Below, piece by piece: positions 46,691 through 55,339 of a stretch of 64,000 nucleotides of DNA (position 1 is its first letter; every line of letters begins with the position of its first letter). The notes below the pieces were generated by a model. The model did no database searches. It was not told where the DNA came from and saw only the letters and a program-made list of their open reading frames with translations. The DNA comes from Chryseobacterium sp. CH21 (GTDB lineage Bacteria; Bacteroidota; Bacteroidia; Flavobacteriales; Weeksellaceae), in contig NZ_QICI01000089.1 in NCBI RefSeq assembly GCF_004119445.1, forward strand, positions 26,263 to 90,262. The letters are read 5' to 3'. The translations under genes were made by a program, and so were the position numbers.

Positions 46691-46884
46691 TTTCTGATTT
46701 TAGTATGTTATTATTTTGTTTTTAACGCAAGGGTGCAAAGGTTTTTTAATATTGCTTTGTTTTATAAGGCGCAGGAACATTTCGACTTCGCTCAATGTGA
46801 GATTTTCAGCAAGGAAGTTATGATAGCATTGTGCCTTATAAAACTTTTATTATTATACATGTGTTTGTGATAAACCTACCTCTT

Positions 46885-47649
46885 TTAATTCAGGATTTCG
46901 TTCATTTCGGTTAAAATGATTGGCTTTCCGTCGGTAATTACAATCGTATGTTCGTGCTGAGCCATATAGCCGCCTTTATTTCCTACCATGGTCCAGCCGT
47001 CTTTTAATTCTACAGCAATATTGGAATCGGTAGAGATAAAAGTTTCAATAGCCACAACAGAGTTTTTCTTAAAACGTCTGGAATCATAACGGTTTCTGTA
47101 GTTTAACAATTCATCAGGCTGCTCGTGTAAACTTCTTCCTACTCCATGGCCGGCAAGATTTTTAATGACTTTAAGGCCTCTTTTCTTTGCTTCCGTTTCC
47201 ATTAAATGTCCTATATCAGCTATTTTCACACCCCCTTTTATATTGTCGATCGCTTTTCTTAAAATATCTTTGGACGCTTCCACTAATTTCTGATGTCCAT
47301 GAATATCTTTTCCGATCACAAAAGAACCTCCATTATCTGCCCAATATCCATCCAGCTCTGCAGAAACGTCAATATTGATCAGATCACCTTCTTTCAAAAT
47401 CCTTTGATCAGTAGGAATACCGTGACAGAATTCATTATCCACACTGATACACGTCCAGCCAGGAAATCCATACGTCAGATAAGGAGCAGATTTTGCCCCG
47501 AAACTTTCCAATATTCCAGCACCATATTGATCAAGATCTTTTGTGGTCATACCGGGTTCAGCATAATCCATCATCTTCTTCAGGGTATAGGCAACGGCTT
47601 CACTTACTTTTTGCATTCCGATCATCTGATCTTCGTTGGTGATTGACAT
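46885..47649 (-). CDS. map: type I methionine aminopeptidase
   Basis: 254 aa. Metal-site residues are in the stretches INIDVSAELDGYWADNGGSF, GHGVGRSLHEQPDELLNY and VVAIETFISTDSN. N-terminal ITNEDQMIGMQKVSEAVAYT. Cotranslational removal of initiator Met. The gene stands alone at the edge of the accessory island. Confidence 0.95.
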   Translation of the reverse strand: MSITNEDQMIGMQKVSEAVAYTLKKMMDYAEPGMTTKDLDQYGAGILESFGAKSAPYLTYGFPGWTCISVDNEFCHGIPTDQRILKEGDLINIDVSAELDGYWADNGGSFVIGKDIHGHQKLVEASKDILRKAIDNIKGGVKIADIGHLMETEAKKRGLKVIKNLAGHGVGRSLHEQPDELLNYRNRYDSRRFKKNSVVAIETFISTDSNIAVELKDGWTMVGNKGGYMAQHEHTIVITDGKPIILTEMNEILN

Positions 47650-47808
47650 TGTTTTGTTTTGATTGTATTGAGGATTACAAAGTTAGGAATTTTAAAATAT
47701 GCAGACATGTACAGTTTTAAATCAAATCTATTTATTGAAAAATAGGGTTACTCTCCCCTTCACTACCCCCTCTACCCCCCTTGGGTAAGGGGGTATATCC
47801 GTTTATAT

Positions 47809-48092
47809 AAGAGGCTAAAGGGATTTCTATAACGGTCTCTAGCTACTTTGATTAAGGCTAGAGGTATTTATACAACTGACTAGAGTTTGTTAGCTAAGTG
47901 GCTGAAGGCAGTTCTGAACCGGAGACAGACACTTGATGAAGTGGCTGGAGACAGTTTACGAAATGGTTATAGCAAATTAATGAGCGGCTGCAGAGACCTA
48001 CTGGAGTGACTGAAAACACTTCCGAAGTTGCTGAAGACAGTTTGTAAACCAATTGCCGACACTTTAATTAGTGGATACAGAGACTTATATTC
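47809..48092 (+). repeat. degenerate 21-22-bp tandem array
   Basis: About 13 units of 20-23 bp. Clear examples: AAGTGGCTGAAGGCAGTTC, AAGTGGCTGGAGACAGTTTA, AGCGGCTGCAGAGACC, AAGTTGCTGAAGACAGTTTG and AGTGGATACAGAGAC. Consensus roughly ARTGGCTGRAGACAGTTTR. The phase drifts, so it is not a protein repeat. It fills the gap between map and the toxin island; 47700-47808 contains a C/G-rich inverted repeat (CCCCCTTGGGTAAGGGGG near 47775). Confidence 0.7.
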
Positions 48093-48148
48093 AGTTCCAT
48101 TTTTGGACGTTCCAAGATAAGTTGCAGCATGATTTAACTCTCTATATG

Positions 48149-48178
48149 AACAACCCCTGCAAATATGCAAGGGTTGTT
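48149..48178 (-). terminator. AACAACCC hairpin, copy 1
   Basis: AACAACCC / GGGTTGTT stem, followed on the plus strand by TTATTTATTCTACC and TTGGAAACCAGA. On the minus strand it lies downstream of the immunity gene at 48257. A second copy with the same following words starts at 50139. Confidence 0.75.
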
Positions 48179-48256
48179 ATTTATTCTACCTTGGAAACCA
48201 GAGGATAAGTTTACTTAACAAGCTCAAAATCTGGAGACTTTGCACAGCTAGGGATA

Positions 48257-48793
48257 TTAAATTGGGCTTGGTTTAATATTTTTAGATTTTATTAAAGAAA
48301 CAGAAGCAAAAGTTAATGTTGTTTCTAAATGCTCATGTTTAGTACCATTTTCATCGACAAGACATAGACAAATATCACACTCATAAAATAATCTTTCTGA
48401 ATTTCTTTCTACAAAAACACGAAGATTATCGTCTCCACAACAAGGGCACTCTTTATCTGATTTGAATGCTAAAATATTAAAAAGTATATCTCTAGTTTTT
48501 ACTATTGGTCTTTGATAATAATCGACGTTTGAATTTAATATATCGAATTTTATAATTTCTTCCAATGAGTACCAAATTACATTTCCAGTGTAAAGAATAT
48601 TTTCTATATTCAAATCCTCATAACGCTCCAAAAAATCTTTATAGAGTTGCTTAATCTGGATATCTTTAATTGATTTTATTTCTTTTGCCCAATCTAATAA
48701 AATATAAACTAATGAATTTGAATTTAAATCATTTTCATCTTCTTTTATTTTATCTTTTAGCTGTTCCCATTTTCTTAATATAATATGACTCAT
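48257..48793 (-). CDS. putative immunity protein with zinc ribbon (cassette 1)
   Basis: 178 aa. The first half is helical (WEQLKDKIKEDENDLNS, IKQLYKDFLERYED); the second carries KECPCCGDDNLRVFVER and FYECDICLCLVDENG, a CxxC...CxxC zinc ribbon. It overlaps the Rhs-CT gene by 4 bp (ATGA), so the two are co-translated, which is the usual toxin-immunity order. Role in neutralising the adjacent toxin tip is inferred from position; family unrecognised. Confidence 0.75.
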   Translation of the reverse strand: MSHIILRKWEQLKDKIKEDENDLNSNSLVYILLDWAKEIKSIKDIQIKQLYKDFLERYEDLNIENILYTGNVIWYSLEEIIKFDILNSNVDYYQRPIVKTRDILFNILAFKSDKECPCCGDDNLRVFVERNSERLFYECDICLCLVDENGTKHEHLETTLTFASVSLIKSKNIKPSPI

Positions 48794-50142
48794 GGTGCGA
48801 CTATTGGTGTTATTGGGTATGTGGTTATTAAATTTCCTTTATAATCTGTAATTACTTTAATCCATGAAGTAGTACCACCTCCATATGTTAGGCCTACATT
48901 GCCAATAACTGTACCAGTATCTACTGTTCTGACAAATTGTCCTCCAGGCAACGATGTTAAAGGAGCATTAACTACAGTTTTACTTTGTAATATAGATTTC
49001 AAGTTATCTTCACTTACACTAAAAATAGATCTACTCCCTCCTAAAGGCCTGTTAAAATGTCCATCTACAACATGTTTCCACCCAGCACTAATAAATTCTC
49101 CAGAACCCGTTCTTAGAGGAGTAAAACGAGTAATTCCATTTGCAATATTAATTCTTGAAGTACTTGGATTAACCAATAAATTTTGAATGCCATTACCTTT
49201 TCTTACAACAACAAGAACTAATGCTGCCATTTGAATTTGTGCCACTTTATCTTGTAGAGATTCCTCTTCATAGCTTAGCCATGCGTCAAAAGTGACCCAA
49301 CCCGCAGATGCTAAAAGATTACCTCCTCCTGTTCCAAAAGTTCCCATCGCAAAAGCCAGGTTTCTTTCAAATTTTTCTGTGGCAAGAGCTGCTTTACTAT
49401 TTCTGATACCAAAAGCTAATCTATCCTGAGAACCATGATAAGCACTTAAGCTTTGGATTCCCATAAATGAAAGCTTAGAATCACTCACATTTTTTGTCAG
49501 TTTAATCTCACCAATATCAATAGGATTATCAGGAGTAGAACCCTTCTTTGGTGGATCTTCCTCTCCAATCATTCCAGTTGGGTCGTTAAATCTTATAGGA
49601 TTTCCATAAACATATGAATATGGACTGTAAGCAAATTGTACTTCACTTAAAGGATCATGTACTCCCCATCTTCCCAAATCCGGCATATACATCCTCGCTC
49701 CATAATCATACATCCCATTTTCCTGAAGCTCCTTACCATTATATTTGTATTTATATGCAAGATTACCCGTTAGTACATTATATCCCTCATGCTTCAATCC
49801 AAACGGATAATAATTACTTTCTTCAATGATCTCTGTTCCTGATCCATTCTTAGTATAGCTCAGTCTTATATTTCCAAGATGATCCGTATAATTATATACA
49901 TACTTCCCGGTTTCAACATTAAAATATCCCTCTGCTGTTGGGAAGAATTTTAATACAGAATTAGTATATTGAAAGCCATTTAAATAATCAGTTGTTTCTG
50001 TTCCAAACACCTTTCTTACTTTCACTCCGTCTGCTCTGTAAATATAATCCGTTACTTTGGAGTTTTGAGTAACTTTTTCAGGTAAATTTAGATAATTATA
50101 TTGAATGGAAATATGATTAATATAACCTTGTTTATAAAACAA
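48790..50142 (-). CDS. Rhs C-terminal fragment with toxin tip (cassette 1), 5'-truncated
   Basis: 450 aa. Rhs-core end: YNYTDHLGNIRLSYTKNG, YNYYPFGLKHEG-like text, then NGMYDYGARMYMPDLGRWG and YVYGNPIRFNDPTG. The last 110 residues are a distinct toxin module: AGWKHVVDGHFNRP (two His), SVSEDNLKSILQSK, GGQFVRTVDTGTVIG and LITTYPITPIVAP, which fits a BECR-type ribonuclease fold (inference). The N-terminus abuts the hairpin at 50139, so the secreted Rhs shell is missing; alone it is unlikely to be exported. Confidence 0.75.
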   Translation of the reverse strand: MFYKQGYINHISIQYNYLNLPEKVTQNSKVTDYIYRADGVKVRKVFGTETTDYLNGFQYTNSVLKFFPTAEGYFNVETGKYVYNYTDHLGNIRLSYTKNGSGTEIIEESNYYPFGLKHEGYNVLTGNLAYKYKYNGKELQENGMYDYGARMYMPDLGRWGVHDPLSEVQFAYSPYSYVYGNPIRFNDPTGMIGEEDPPKKGSTPDNPIDIGEIKLTKNVSDSKLSFMGIQSLSAYHGSQDRLAFGIRNSKAALATEKFERNLAFAMGTFGTGGGNLLASAGWVTFDAWLSYEEESLQDKVAQIQMAALVLVVVRKGNGIQNLLVNPSTSRINIANGITRFTPLRTGSGEFISAGWKHVVDGHFNRPLGGSRSIFSVSEDNLKSILQSKTVVNAPLTSLPGGQFVRTVDTGTVIGNVGLTYGGGTTSWIKVITDYKGNLITTYPITPIVAP

Positions 50143-50168
50143 CCCTTGTCATATTTGCTAGGGTTGTT
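50139..50168 (-). terminator. AACAACCC hairpin, copy 2
   Basis: AACAACCC / GGGTTGTT with the same downstream words as at 48149. It lies exactly at the 5' border of Rhs fragment 1, so a cassette border. Confidence 0.75.
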
Positions 50169-50520
50169 ATTTATGCTACCTTGGAAACCAGAAGAATAGA
50201 ATAAATTTATTCAAAGAAAAGCAGAGGTGAACTTTAGACTTTGCTCGTTAAGAACTATGCTGCGCAGCTGGGGCTCTCATAAAACTATTTTTTAAAATAT
50301 AGCTACTGCACCAACTTATCCTTTTTATTATGGGATTTTTTTCTTATATAATATCTATATGGAATTTCTATAAGCATAATATATCCTACTATATAAAAAG
50401 AAAGGTTTGAAGACTTACCCTTTTTGAAGACTTACCCTTGATGAGATACCGGAGGGGTTTTCTGAGTCCAAAATAAAACCACTGCGATTACAGTGGTTTT
50501 GCAATTTATTTTTTGACATA
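50169..50520 (-). other. non-coding stretch downstream of cassette 2
   Basis: No supported gene. Contains a direct repeat of TTGAAGACTTACCC at about 50407 and 50427, and the terminator-like stem AAACCACTG / CAGTGGTTTT (50477-50500) next to a REP at 50521. Confidence 0.6.
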
Positions 50521-50535
50521 AGCGAGACGCTCACC
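50519..50535. repeat. REP-like palindrome 1
   Basis: AAGCGAGACGCTCA, palindromic core AGCG-AGA-CGCT. Member of the REP family described for 52091. Confidence 0.65.
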
Positions 50536-50584
50536 CCATGGGAGAATACGAACTCTACACTTAATAGCCAATATATAATCCTTA

Positions 50585-50964
50585 CTATTTATTGCCTAAA
50601 CGTAGGTTACAAATAAATATATAAAATATAATAAAGAGAATTCTTATAAAGAAAAGATTTTTACCAATATTTATTTCCCCATAAAAAAACCTTATAAAAA
50701 TAATATCTAAACAAATTAATATAAAACCCAATAGTAAATTATAATATTTGTTTTTGCAGTTATAAACTATAGCCCCAAATAGGACAAAGTATAATGATGG
50801 AATTAAAGACGGAATTAAATAGAAAAAACTACTTGGAAAATTATCAATTAAACCTCGAAAAAATTCCATTACAGAGCTATTTGTATTAACTAAAACAAAG
50901 CATAAATAGTATGCAAAGTTTAAAATACACGCAAAGATTATAATAAATAATTTTTTTTTTTCAT
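50585..50964 (-). CDS. four-TM putative immunity protein (cassette 2), homopolymer frameshift
   Basis: ATG 50964 is one base past the Rhs fragment 2 stop. Its A11 run (plus 50951-50961) is one short: with A12 it reads MKKKKLFIIIFACILNFAYY and continues through MEFFRGLIDNFPSSFF to 50585 (126 aa, about four TM segments). As given, the frame from that ATG dies after eight codons. A membrane-bound immunity protein points to a toxin acting at the envelope (inference). Confidence 0.65.
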
Positions 50965-50965
50965 C

Positions 50966-52042
50966 TTAATTTCTTGGATATAAACATGGTTTTCTTACTC
51001 CATTTTTAAATAAAGAGTGAGTGTCTCTATAAGATGGTTGATCATATTGGATAAGCTTAAATGACCCTCCCGCACCTATTATCCCTGCTGAAGCGGAGGG
51101 AAAAACATCTGTTTTGAAGGATATGTTTAAATTTTTTCCTATATAATTTATATCTATTCTCTGAGCAACATTTACTGATTGATACCCTTGGATATTCAAC
51201 TCAAACTTTTCAATTTCAGGAACTTGAGCATGTTTCTTAACTATAATATTAAAGCCAATAAATTTACCATTTTTATCAATAAAATTTTCACTTAATTCTA
51301 TATCAGACATAGAGTTAATCTTAACCCCCTTATATCCTCCTTGATTTGTCATAATTTCAGATTTTATTATTGTAGACATACCTGTTAGTTCTCCTCTCTC
51401 ATTTTCTTCTGAATATAACCATATATCGGTCTGTAATTTTGATCCCGAAACATCAAACCATGGATTTGGTCCATCCCACAGTTTTTTGCTTATATAATTA
51501 TCCATACCTATTCGTAAAAATTTACCCATATAAGTTTCACCTAATCTTGTTGATTTTTAATCATTGGCATTATTATCCCAATAAAAAGAACCATCTTTTC
51601 TTCTAACCCAATCGAATTTTCCAAAAGGTGAAGACCCAAAACCTGTAAAATAATTACCTGATGATGTTTCAGAACTTACTGACATAGTCTCCCTGTAAGC
51701 TTTAAAAGCTTATTGTGCGGCCTCTCCTGAATAGCTCATTGCAAAATTCCCATCGGGGCCAACAACCATTCCAGGATTATTTAATGCATAATTATAAGGG
51801 CTCAAGGAACTAAACTTTTCAGACATGGCATCCCTAACACCCCATCTTCCCAGATCAGGCATATACATCCTTGCTCCGTAATCATACATTCCTGTTTCCT
51901 GCAATTCCTTCCCATTATATTTATAGCTGTAGAAACTTCCAAAATTGGAGGTGCTGAGCACCCCTGAAATATGGTTAAGACCAAAAGGATAATAATTATT
52001 GGTATCAATAATTTCAGGAGCGCCTGCATTATTTATGGGCAA
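50966..52042 (-). pseudogene. Rhs C-terminal fragment with toxin tip (cassette 2), two in-frame stops
   Basis: Rhs end YSYKYNGKELQETGMYDYGA and MPDLGRWGVRDAMSE followed by SYSGEAAQ, then TAA (where the paralogue at 60045 has GAG), AFKAYRETMSVSSETSS, GSSPFGKFDW, a second TAA after YWDNNAND, then KSTRLGETYMGKFLRIGMD and a 170-residue tip ending in KPCLYPRN. All of this is in one frame. Stops are substitutions, so this looks truly decayed. The immunity gene follows directly. Confidence 0.75.
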
Positions 52043-52090
52043 AAAAAGAGTATAAAAAAACTGCTAAAGCAATGGTTTTATTTATTGACA

Positions 52091-52113
52091 CGAGCGAGAC
52101 GCTCGCACTAGTG
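52091..52113. repeat. REP-like palindrome 2
   Basis: Perfect palindrome CGAGCGAGACGCTCG, flanked left by GACA and right by CACTAGTGGG. Downstream of the lipoprotein gene 52133. The family consensus is GACACGAGYRAGACGCTCG then YGCCAGCGGG. Confidence 0.75.
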
Positions 52114-52132
52114 GGACTTTGCTTAGTGTTTT

Positions 52133-52525
52133 TTATTTTATAATCTTTTTATAACAATTCTCCCCATCATGGTAGCCAAAGCAAAGTACAATATTTTTAT
52201 CTTTTTTCTCAAAAAAAGTAGTATAGGTCATATCAGTATCATTCACATCTTCTGGAAAGGCAATTAAATCTTTATCAAAATTTAAATAAAAATCATTAAA
52301 CTTTATTGTGTTACCTTCTAATTTGTATTTCGAATTGTAATTCAATACTTTCTTCCCTTTTATATTGTAAATTACTCTATTATAAACCCCATCCTTGTTA
52401 ATCGTTAAAGTGTCATATGTATTCTTGTATGATATGGGTGAATATTTTCCATATATATCTTCATTACTAATATTTTGGCAAGAAAATAAAAAGGGTAATA
52501 AAATTAAACTTATATTTTTTTTCAT
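52133..52525 (-). CDS. lipoprotein, putative immunity, paralogue of 53147
   Basis: 130 aa. MKKNISLILLPFLFSCQNIS is a lipoprotein signal (Cys 16). Same text as 53147: KYSPISYKNTYDTLTINKDG, LIAFPEDVNDTDMTYTTFFE and a C-terminal NCYKKIIK. A toxin 3' remnant ends 25 bp before its start, as for its paralogue. Periplasmic lipoprotein immunity to an envelope-directed toxin is an inference. Confidence 0.75.
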   Translation of the reverse strand: MKKNISLILLPFLFSCQNISNEDIYGKYSPISYKNTYDTLTINKDGVYNRVIYNIKGKKVLNYNSKYKLEGNTIKFNDFYLNFDKDLIAFPEDVNDTDMTYTTFFEKKDKNIVLCFGYHDGENCYKKIIK

Positions 52526-52549
52526 ATTTATTAAATTTAAGAGTTCTAT

Positions 52550-52661
52550 TTAAAATCTAGGTCTTGTTAATATAGGTGATGGTATTATAGCTTGCTTAAA
52601 AAACGTTCTTTGAGGTTGAATTAACTACTTTTTGTTGAATTTCGGAGTTGCTTTCAATCCA
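52550..52661 (-). pseudogene. 3' remnant of a toxin related to 53562-54290
   Basis: Minus strand reads WIESNSEIQQKVVNSTSKN, then after a one-base shift (A6 versus A5 on the plus strand) KQAIIPSPILTRPRF and a stop at 52550. The intact relative has ESNSEVQKKVINPTLKN and SILTRPRF. It is cut at 52661 by a REP in inverted orientation. Confidence 0.75.
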
Positions 52662-52687
52662 CCGCTAGCGCGAGCATCTTTCTCGTA
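52662..52687. repeat. REP-like palindrome 3 (inverted orientation)
   Basis: Reverse complement reads ACGAGAAAGATGCTCGCGCT then AGCGG. Interrupts the toxin remnant and lies just past the 3' end of the transposase remnant. Confidence 0.7.
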
Positions 52688-52701
52688 CTAATCAAATATC
52701 T

Positions 52702-52989
52702 TTATAAATTTACATCTATATACAAGATCTCCTGATAATCATTGCAATAATTTCTAGCACTACTATAATCCCATGATTCAATAACAAAAACACTTTCAAC
52801 GGAACTTTGATGGATATAATTAAGCTTCTGCTCAAATACTTTTAAAGACCAAACTTCTATTGGTTTATTATTCTGTTGCCAAAATTGATATTTTTTGACA
52901 TTTGAATTTCTTTTGCCTGCTTTCTCAAATATCCAAAGTAACCAGTCTTTTCTACTTTTCTGAGAATTCTCTTCAATTGCCTTTATTTT
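52702..52989 (-). pseudogene. REP-associated tyrosine transposase (RAYT) 3' remnant
   Basis: A 95-codon frame: SRKDWLLWIFEKAGKRNSN, YQFWQQNNKPIEVWSLKVF, KLNYIHQSSVESVFVIESWD and YSSARNYCNDYQEILYIDVN, stop at 52702. This is the C-terminal part of Y1-type REP-associated transposases. The 5' two-thirds, with the HUH motif and catalytic Tyr, are absent; a TAG stops the frame at 52990. Flanked by inverted REPs at 52662 and 53106. Confidence 0.8.
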
Positions 52990-53027
52990 CTAATCATATT
53001 CTAAAATTAAGAGAATTGAGTTAAAAA

Positions 53028-53062
53028 CAAAGCTAACTTTTATGAGCTAGCTTTGTTTTTTA
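53028..53062 (-). terminator. terminator-like hairpin
   Basis: AAACAAAGCTA / TAGCTTTGTTTT around a loop; on the minus strand it is downstream of lipoprotein 53147. Confidence 0.7.
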
Positions 53063-53105
53063 TTATCTGCTTAAAGTTATAAGCTTTTTAAAATTGGTTT
53101 TATTC

Positions 53106-53135
53106 TGAGCTCGTGTAAGATGCTCGTGCTAGCGA
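53106..53135. repeat. REP-like palindrome 4
   Basis: GAGCTCGTGTAAGATGCTCG then TGCTAGCGAG, direct orientation; inverted relative to 52662. Lies between the RAYT remnant and lipoprotein 53147. Confidence 0.65.
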
Positions 53136-53146
53136 GTATTTTTTAT

Positions 53147-53536
53147 TTATTCTATAATCTTTTGATAACAATTTTCTCCATAATAACCAAAACAGAGAAA
53201 AATGTTTTTATCTTTTTTTTTGAAAGAAGTTATATAAGTTGTATTAGTATCCTCTACATCCTCTGGAAAAGCAATTAAATCTTTGTCTAAATTTAGATAA
53301 AATTTCGAAAGTGTTATAGATTGATTATCTATTTTATATTTTGAATCATAATCCAATATTTTTTTTCTTTCTCTATTATAAATAACCCTATTGTACACTC
53401 CATCTCTGTGAATTGTCAGGGTATCATATGTATTTTTATATGATACAGGCGAATATTTTCCATACATATCTTCACTACTAATATTTTGACATGAAAATAG
53501 AAGTGGTAATAAAATTAAACTTATACTTTTTTTCAT
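53147..53536 (-). CDS. lipoprotein, putative immunity, paralogue of 52133
   Basis: 129 aa. MKKSISLILLPLLFSCQNIS with lipobox Cys 16. Then KYSPVSYKNTYDTLTIHRDG, LIAFPEDVEDTNTTY and CYQKIIE. Follows the toxin gene at 53562 by 25 bp, as a toxin-immunity pair. The paralogue at 52133 is about 75-80% alike by eye. Confidence 0.8.
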   Translation of the reverse strand: MKKSISLILLPLLFSCQNISSEDMYGKYSPVSYKNTYDTLTIHRDGVYNRVIYNRERKKILDYDSKYKIDNQSITLSKFYLNLDKDLIAFPEDVEDTNTTYITSFKKKDKNIFLCFGYYGENCYQKIIE

Positions 53537-53561
53537 ATTTATTAAATTTAAGTTGTTCGAT

Positions 53562-54290
53562 TTAAAATCTAGGTCTTGTTAGTATAGATGGTGGTGTTAC
53601 AGCTTGTTTAAAAACGTTCTTTAAGGTTGGGTTAATTACTTTTTTTTGAACTTCGGAATTGCTTTCAGTCCACATATAAGTCTGATATGTATTTCCAAAG
53701 CTTTTTAACTTTCCTTCGGTTCTTTCAAAATTATTTACTGGTAATCTATAAAATAATGACTCCTGAGATTTTGAATCTAACATTAAAAAAAGTGTTTCAT
53801 CTCCTAATTTATACCAAGACACATTTGATCTTCCCCACATCTGCTCATACCCATCAAAATTTGCTGTGATGAGGTTAGCTTGAAGATAATCCATTTTAAC
53901 AACTCCTTTTAGTTCTTTTGAATTCATTGCATCCTTTCTTGTTAAAGGAGAATATGAAGACGATGGCTTATCTAGAGAAGCAAAAGGTCCATCATTAAAA
54001 TCACTAAATAGACTGCGAGCAGGTCCACTTCCACCAAAATATTCAACTGTTATAGTATCCCATCCCACATCTTTTCCTCTATGCGTATAACCTCTAATAA
54101 TAGATTCTCCGTTTTTAATAATATTTGAAGCTCCAGTTTGTCGGCTAACTACTTTAGTGTCTCCATTTTTTGATGGTAAAAATCTATTTTATTTCCACCT
54201 AAATTACTAATCATCTTACCATTTGATCATATTCATTATTTGGCATACTATCTCTATAATTAATAAATGCTTGTTGTGCAGCTGAGGGGT
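53562..54290 (-). pseudogene. toxin-tip gene (cassette 3a), two frameshifts
   Basis: From 54290: SAAQQAFINYRDSMPNNEYD, frame shift, MISNLGGNKI, frame shift, LPSKNGDTKVVSRQTGAS, then the open frame MGWDTITVEYFGGSGPARSL (54068) to SILTRPRF (53562). No motif I recognise; aromatic-rich (YEQMWGRSNVSWYKLGDETL). The 3' 507 bp are intact. The lipoprotein at 53147 is the likely immunity. The two shifts may be decay or sequence errors. Confidence 0.65.
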
Positions 54291-54294
54291 GATC

Positions 54295-54410
54295 AGAACA
54301 AGAGAATTTCTTGTATGAGCATCAAACCAAACAGATAAAGATCCTCTAATATCTTCCTAAACTAAATTTGCGGTTCCTGTTCTAAATCTACTTAATTTAA
54401 GGGCTTTATT
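54295..54410 (-). pseudogene. pretoxin remnant (LSRFRTGTANLV type)
   Basis: Frame reads KLSRFRTGTANLV, stop, EDIRGSLSVWFDAHTRNSLV, matching LSRFRMRTANWVQENIRGPL and GWFDTHTRNAFVL of Rhs fragments 3 and 5. It sits upstream of and out of phase with the toxin at 53562, so a mosaic junction. Confidence 0.75.
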
Positions 54411-54481
54411 GTATCTATTTAATCAAAATAATAACGGCTATTGTAATTCCAATAGCTGTTATATTAAATAATACTACAAAA

Positions 54482-54682
54482 TTATTTTACAAACTTTTTC
54501 AATAAGACGATAGCTATAAAAATAAAGACAACACCAGTAAAAAATTTAATATATCCTGCTGTCTGATCCTGTATTTTCTTATAACTTCTTGTATCTCCTA
54601 TCAATTTTCTAAGTAAAAAGTATATACTATTTCCAATTAAATTGATAAGTACTTGCTGAAATATGAATTCTAAAATTCCCAT
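54482..54682 (-). CDS. small membrane protein, 66 aa, duplicate of 59546-59788
   Basis: MGILEFIFQQVLINLIGNSI, then FLLRKLIGDTRSYKKIQDQT and YIKFFTGVVFIFIAIVLLKK: two hydrophobic segments around a basic loop. Nearly identical copy at 59546-59743. A palindromic stem, AACGGCTATTG / CAATAGCTGTT, follows it downstream (54436-54465). Function unknown, possibly immunity. Confidence 0.7.
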   Translation of the reverse strand: MGILEFIFQQVLINLIGNSIYFLLRKLIGDTRSYKKIQDQTAGYIKFFTGVVFIFIAIVLLKKFVK

Positions 54683-54719
54683 TATTAATTTTTATGTTTA
54701 TCTGTGGATAAGGGTTTTA

Positions 54720-54870
54720 TTATACTTGTACTTCCCAATTTAAACATTCCATAGTTATTAAAAAATCAGCTTCCTTATTTACATATTTATAGATAGTACC
54801 CCTGGTTGCAGATTCCATTCCAGAAATAACACTTTATCTAAAAATTGATATCCAGCATAATTATATTGGC
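54720..54870 (-). pseudogene. decayed 3' gene fragment
   Basis: Minus strand reads YNYAGYQFLDK, a frame break, SGMESATRGTIYKYVNKEAD and CLNWEVQV before a stop at 54720. Probably an old cassette gene. Bases 54871-55018 hold a hairpin (AGAAAGAATAGCCA / TGGCTACTCTTTC). Confidence 0.45.
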
Positions 54871-55018
54871 TTATTTTCACCACTAACTTTGGAATATAAC
54901 CAAGGCAAATTATTCAGATAAAAAATAGAAAGAGTAGCCATTGGCTATTCTTTCTATTTTTTATTGAAAATTTAGTTGTCAATATTGATTGATATTGGAT
55001 ATCATCACATCTGGAACA

Positions 55019-55294
55019 TTATCTATTTTCTTTTATAAAAAAGTTTCTAAAAAATTTATAATATATTGTAACTATAATTATATAAATAATCACATTTATT
55101 ATAAACTGTCCAAAACTACTACCATTAAGTTTTTGACAATCATTTGAATAAAACTCAAAATAAAATCTAGGTAATCCCATTGAAAAAGAATTATTAAAAG
55201 GTTCTTCACCAAATAATTTTTGATAGAAGATACTTAGAAAAAGATAAGAGAAGAATCCTACTATTATTTTTATTATACTTATAATTAATTTCAT
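55019..55294 (-). CDS. small membrane protein, 91 aa, paralogue of 62166-62440
   Basis: MKLIISIIKIIVGFFSYLFL is one TM helix; FGEEPFNNSFSMGLPRFYFE is the loop and FIINVIIYIIIVTIYYKFF the second TM. The gene at 62166 is a frameshifted copy with the same length after correction. Found in the island between immunity-type genes; function unknown, possibly immunity. Confidence 0.7.
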   Translation of the reverse strand: MKLIISIIKIIVGFFSYLFLSIFYQKLFGEEPFNNSFSMGLPRFYFEFYSNDCQKLNGSSFGQFIINVIIYIIIVTIYYKFFRNFFIKENR

Positions 55295-55339
55295 CGCTAA
55301 TATTGATTTTATTCAAATCTTTTAATACTTCTTAAATGT

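Noticed and set aside
47809..48092. CRISPR array
   Set aside because: Units are contiguous and degenerate with a 21-22-bp period, without spacers, and there are no cas genes.
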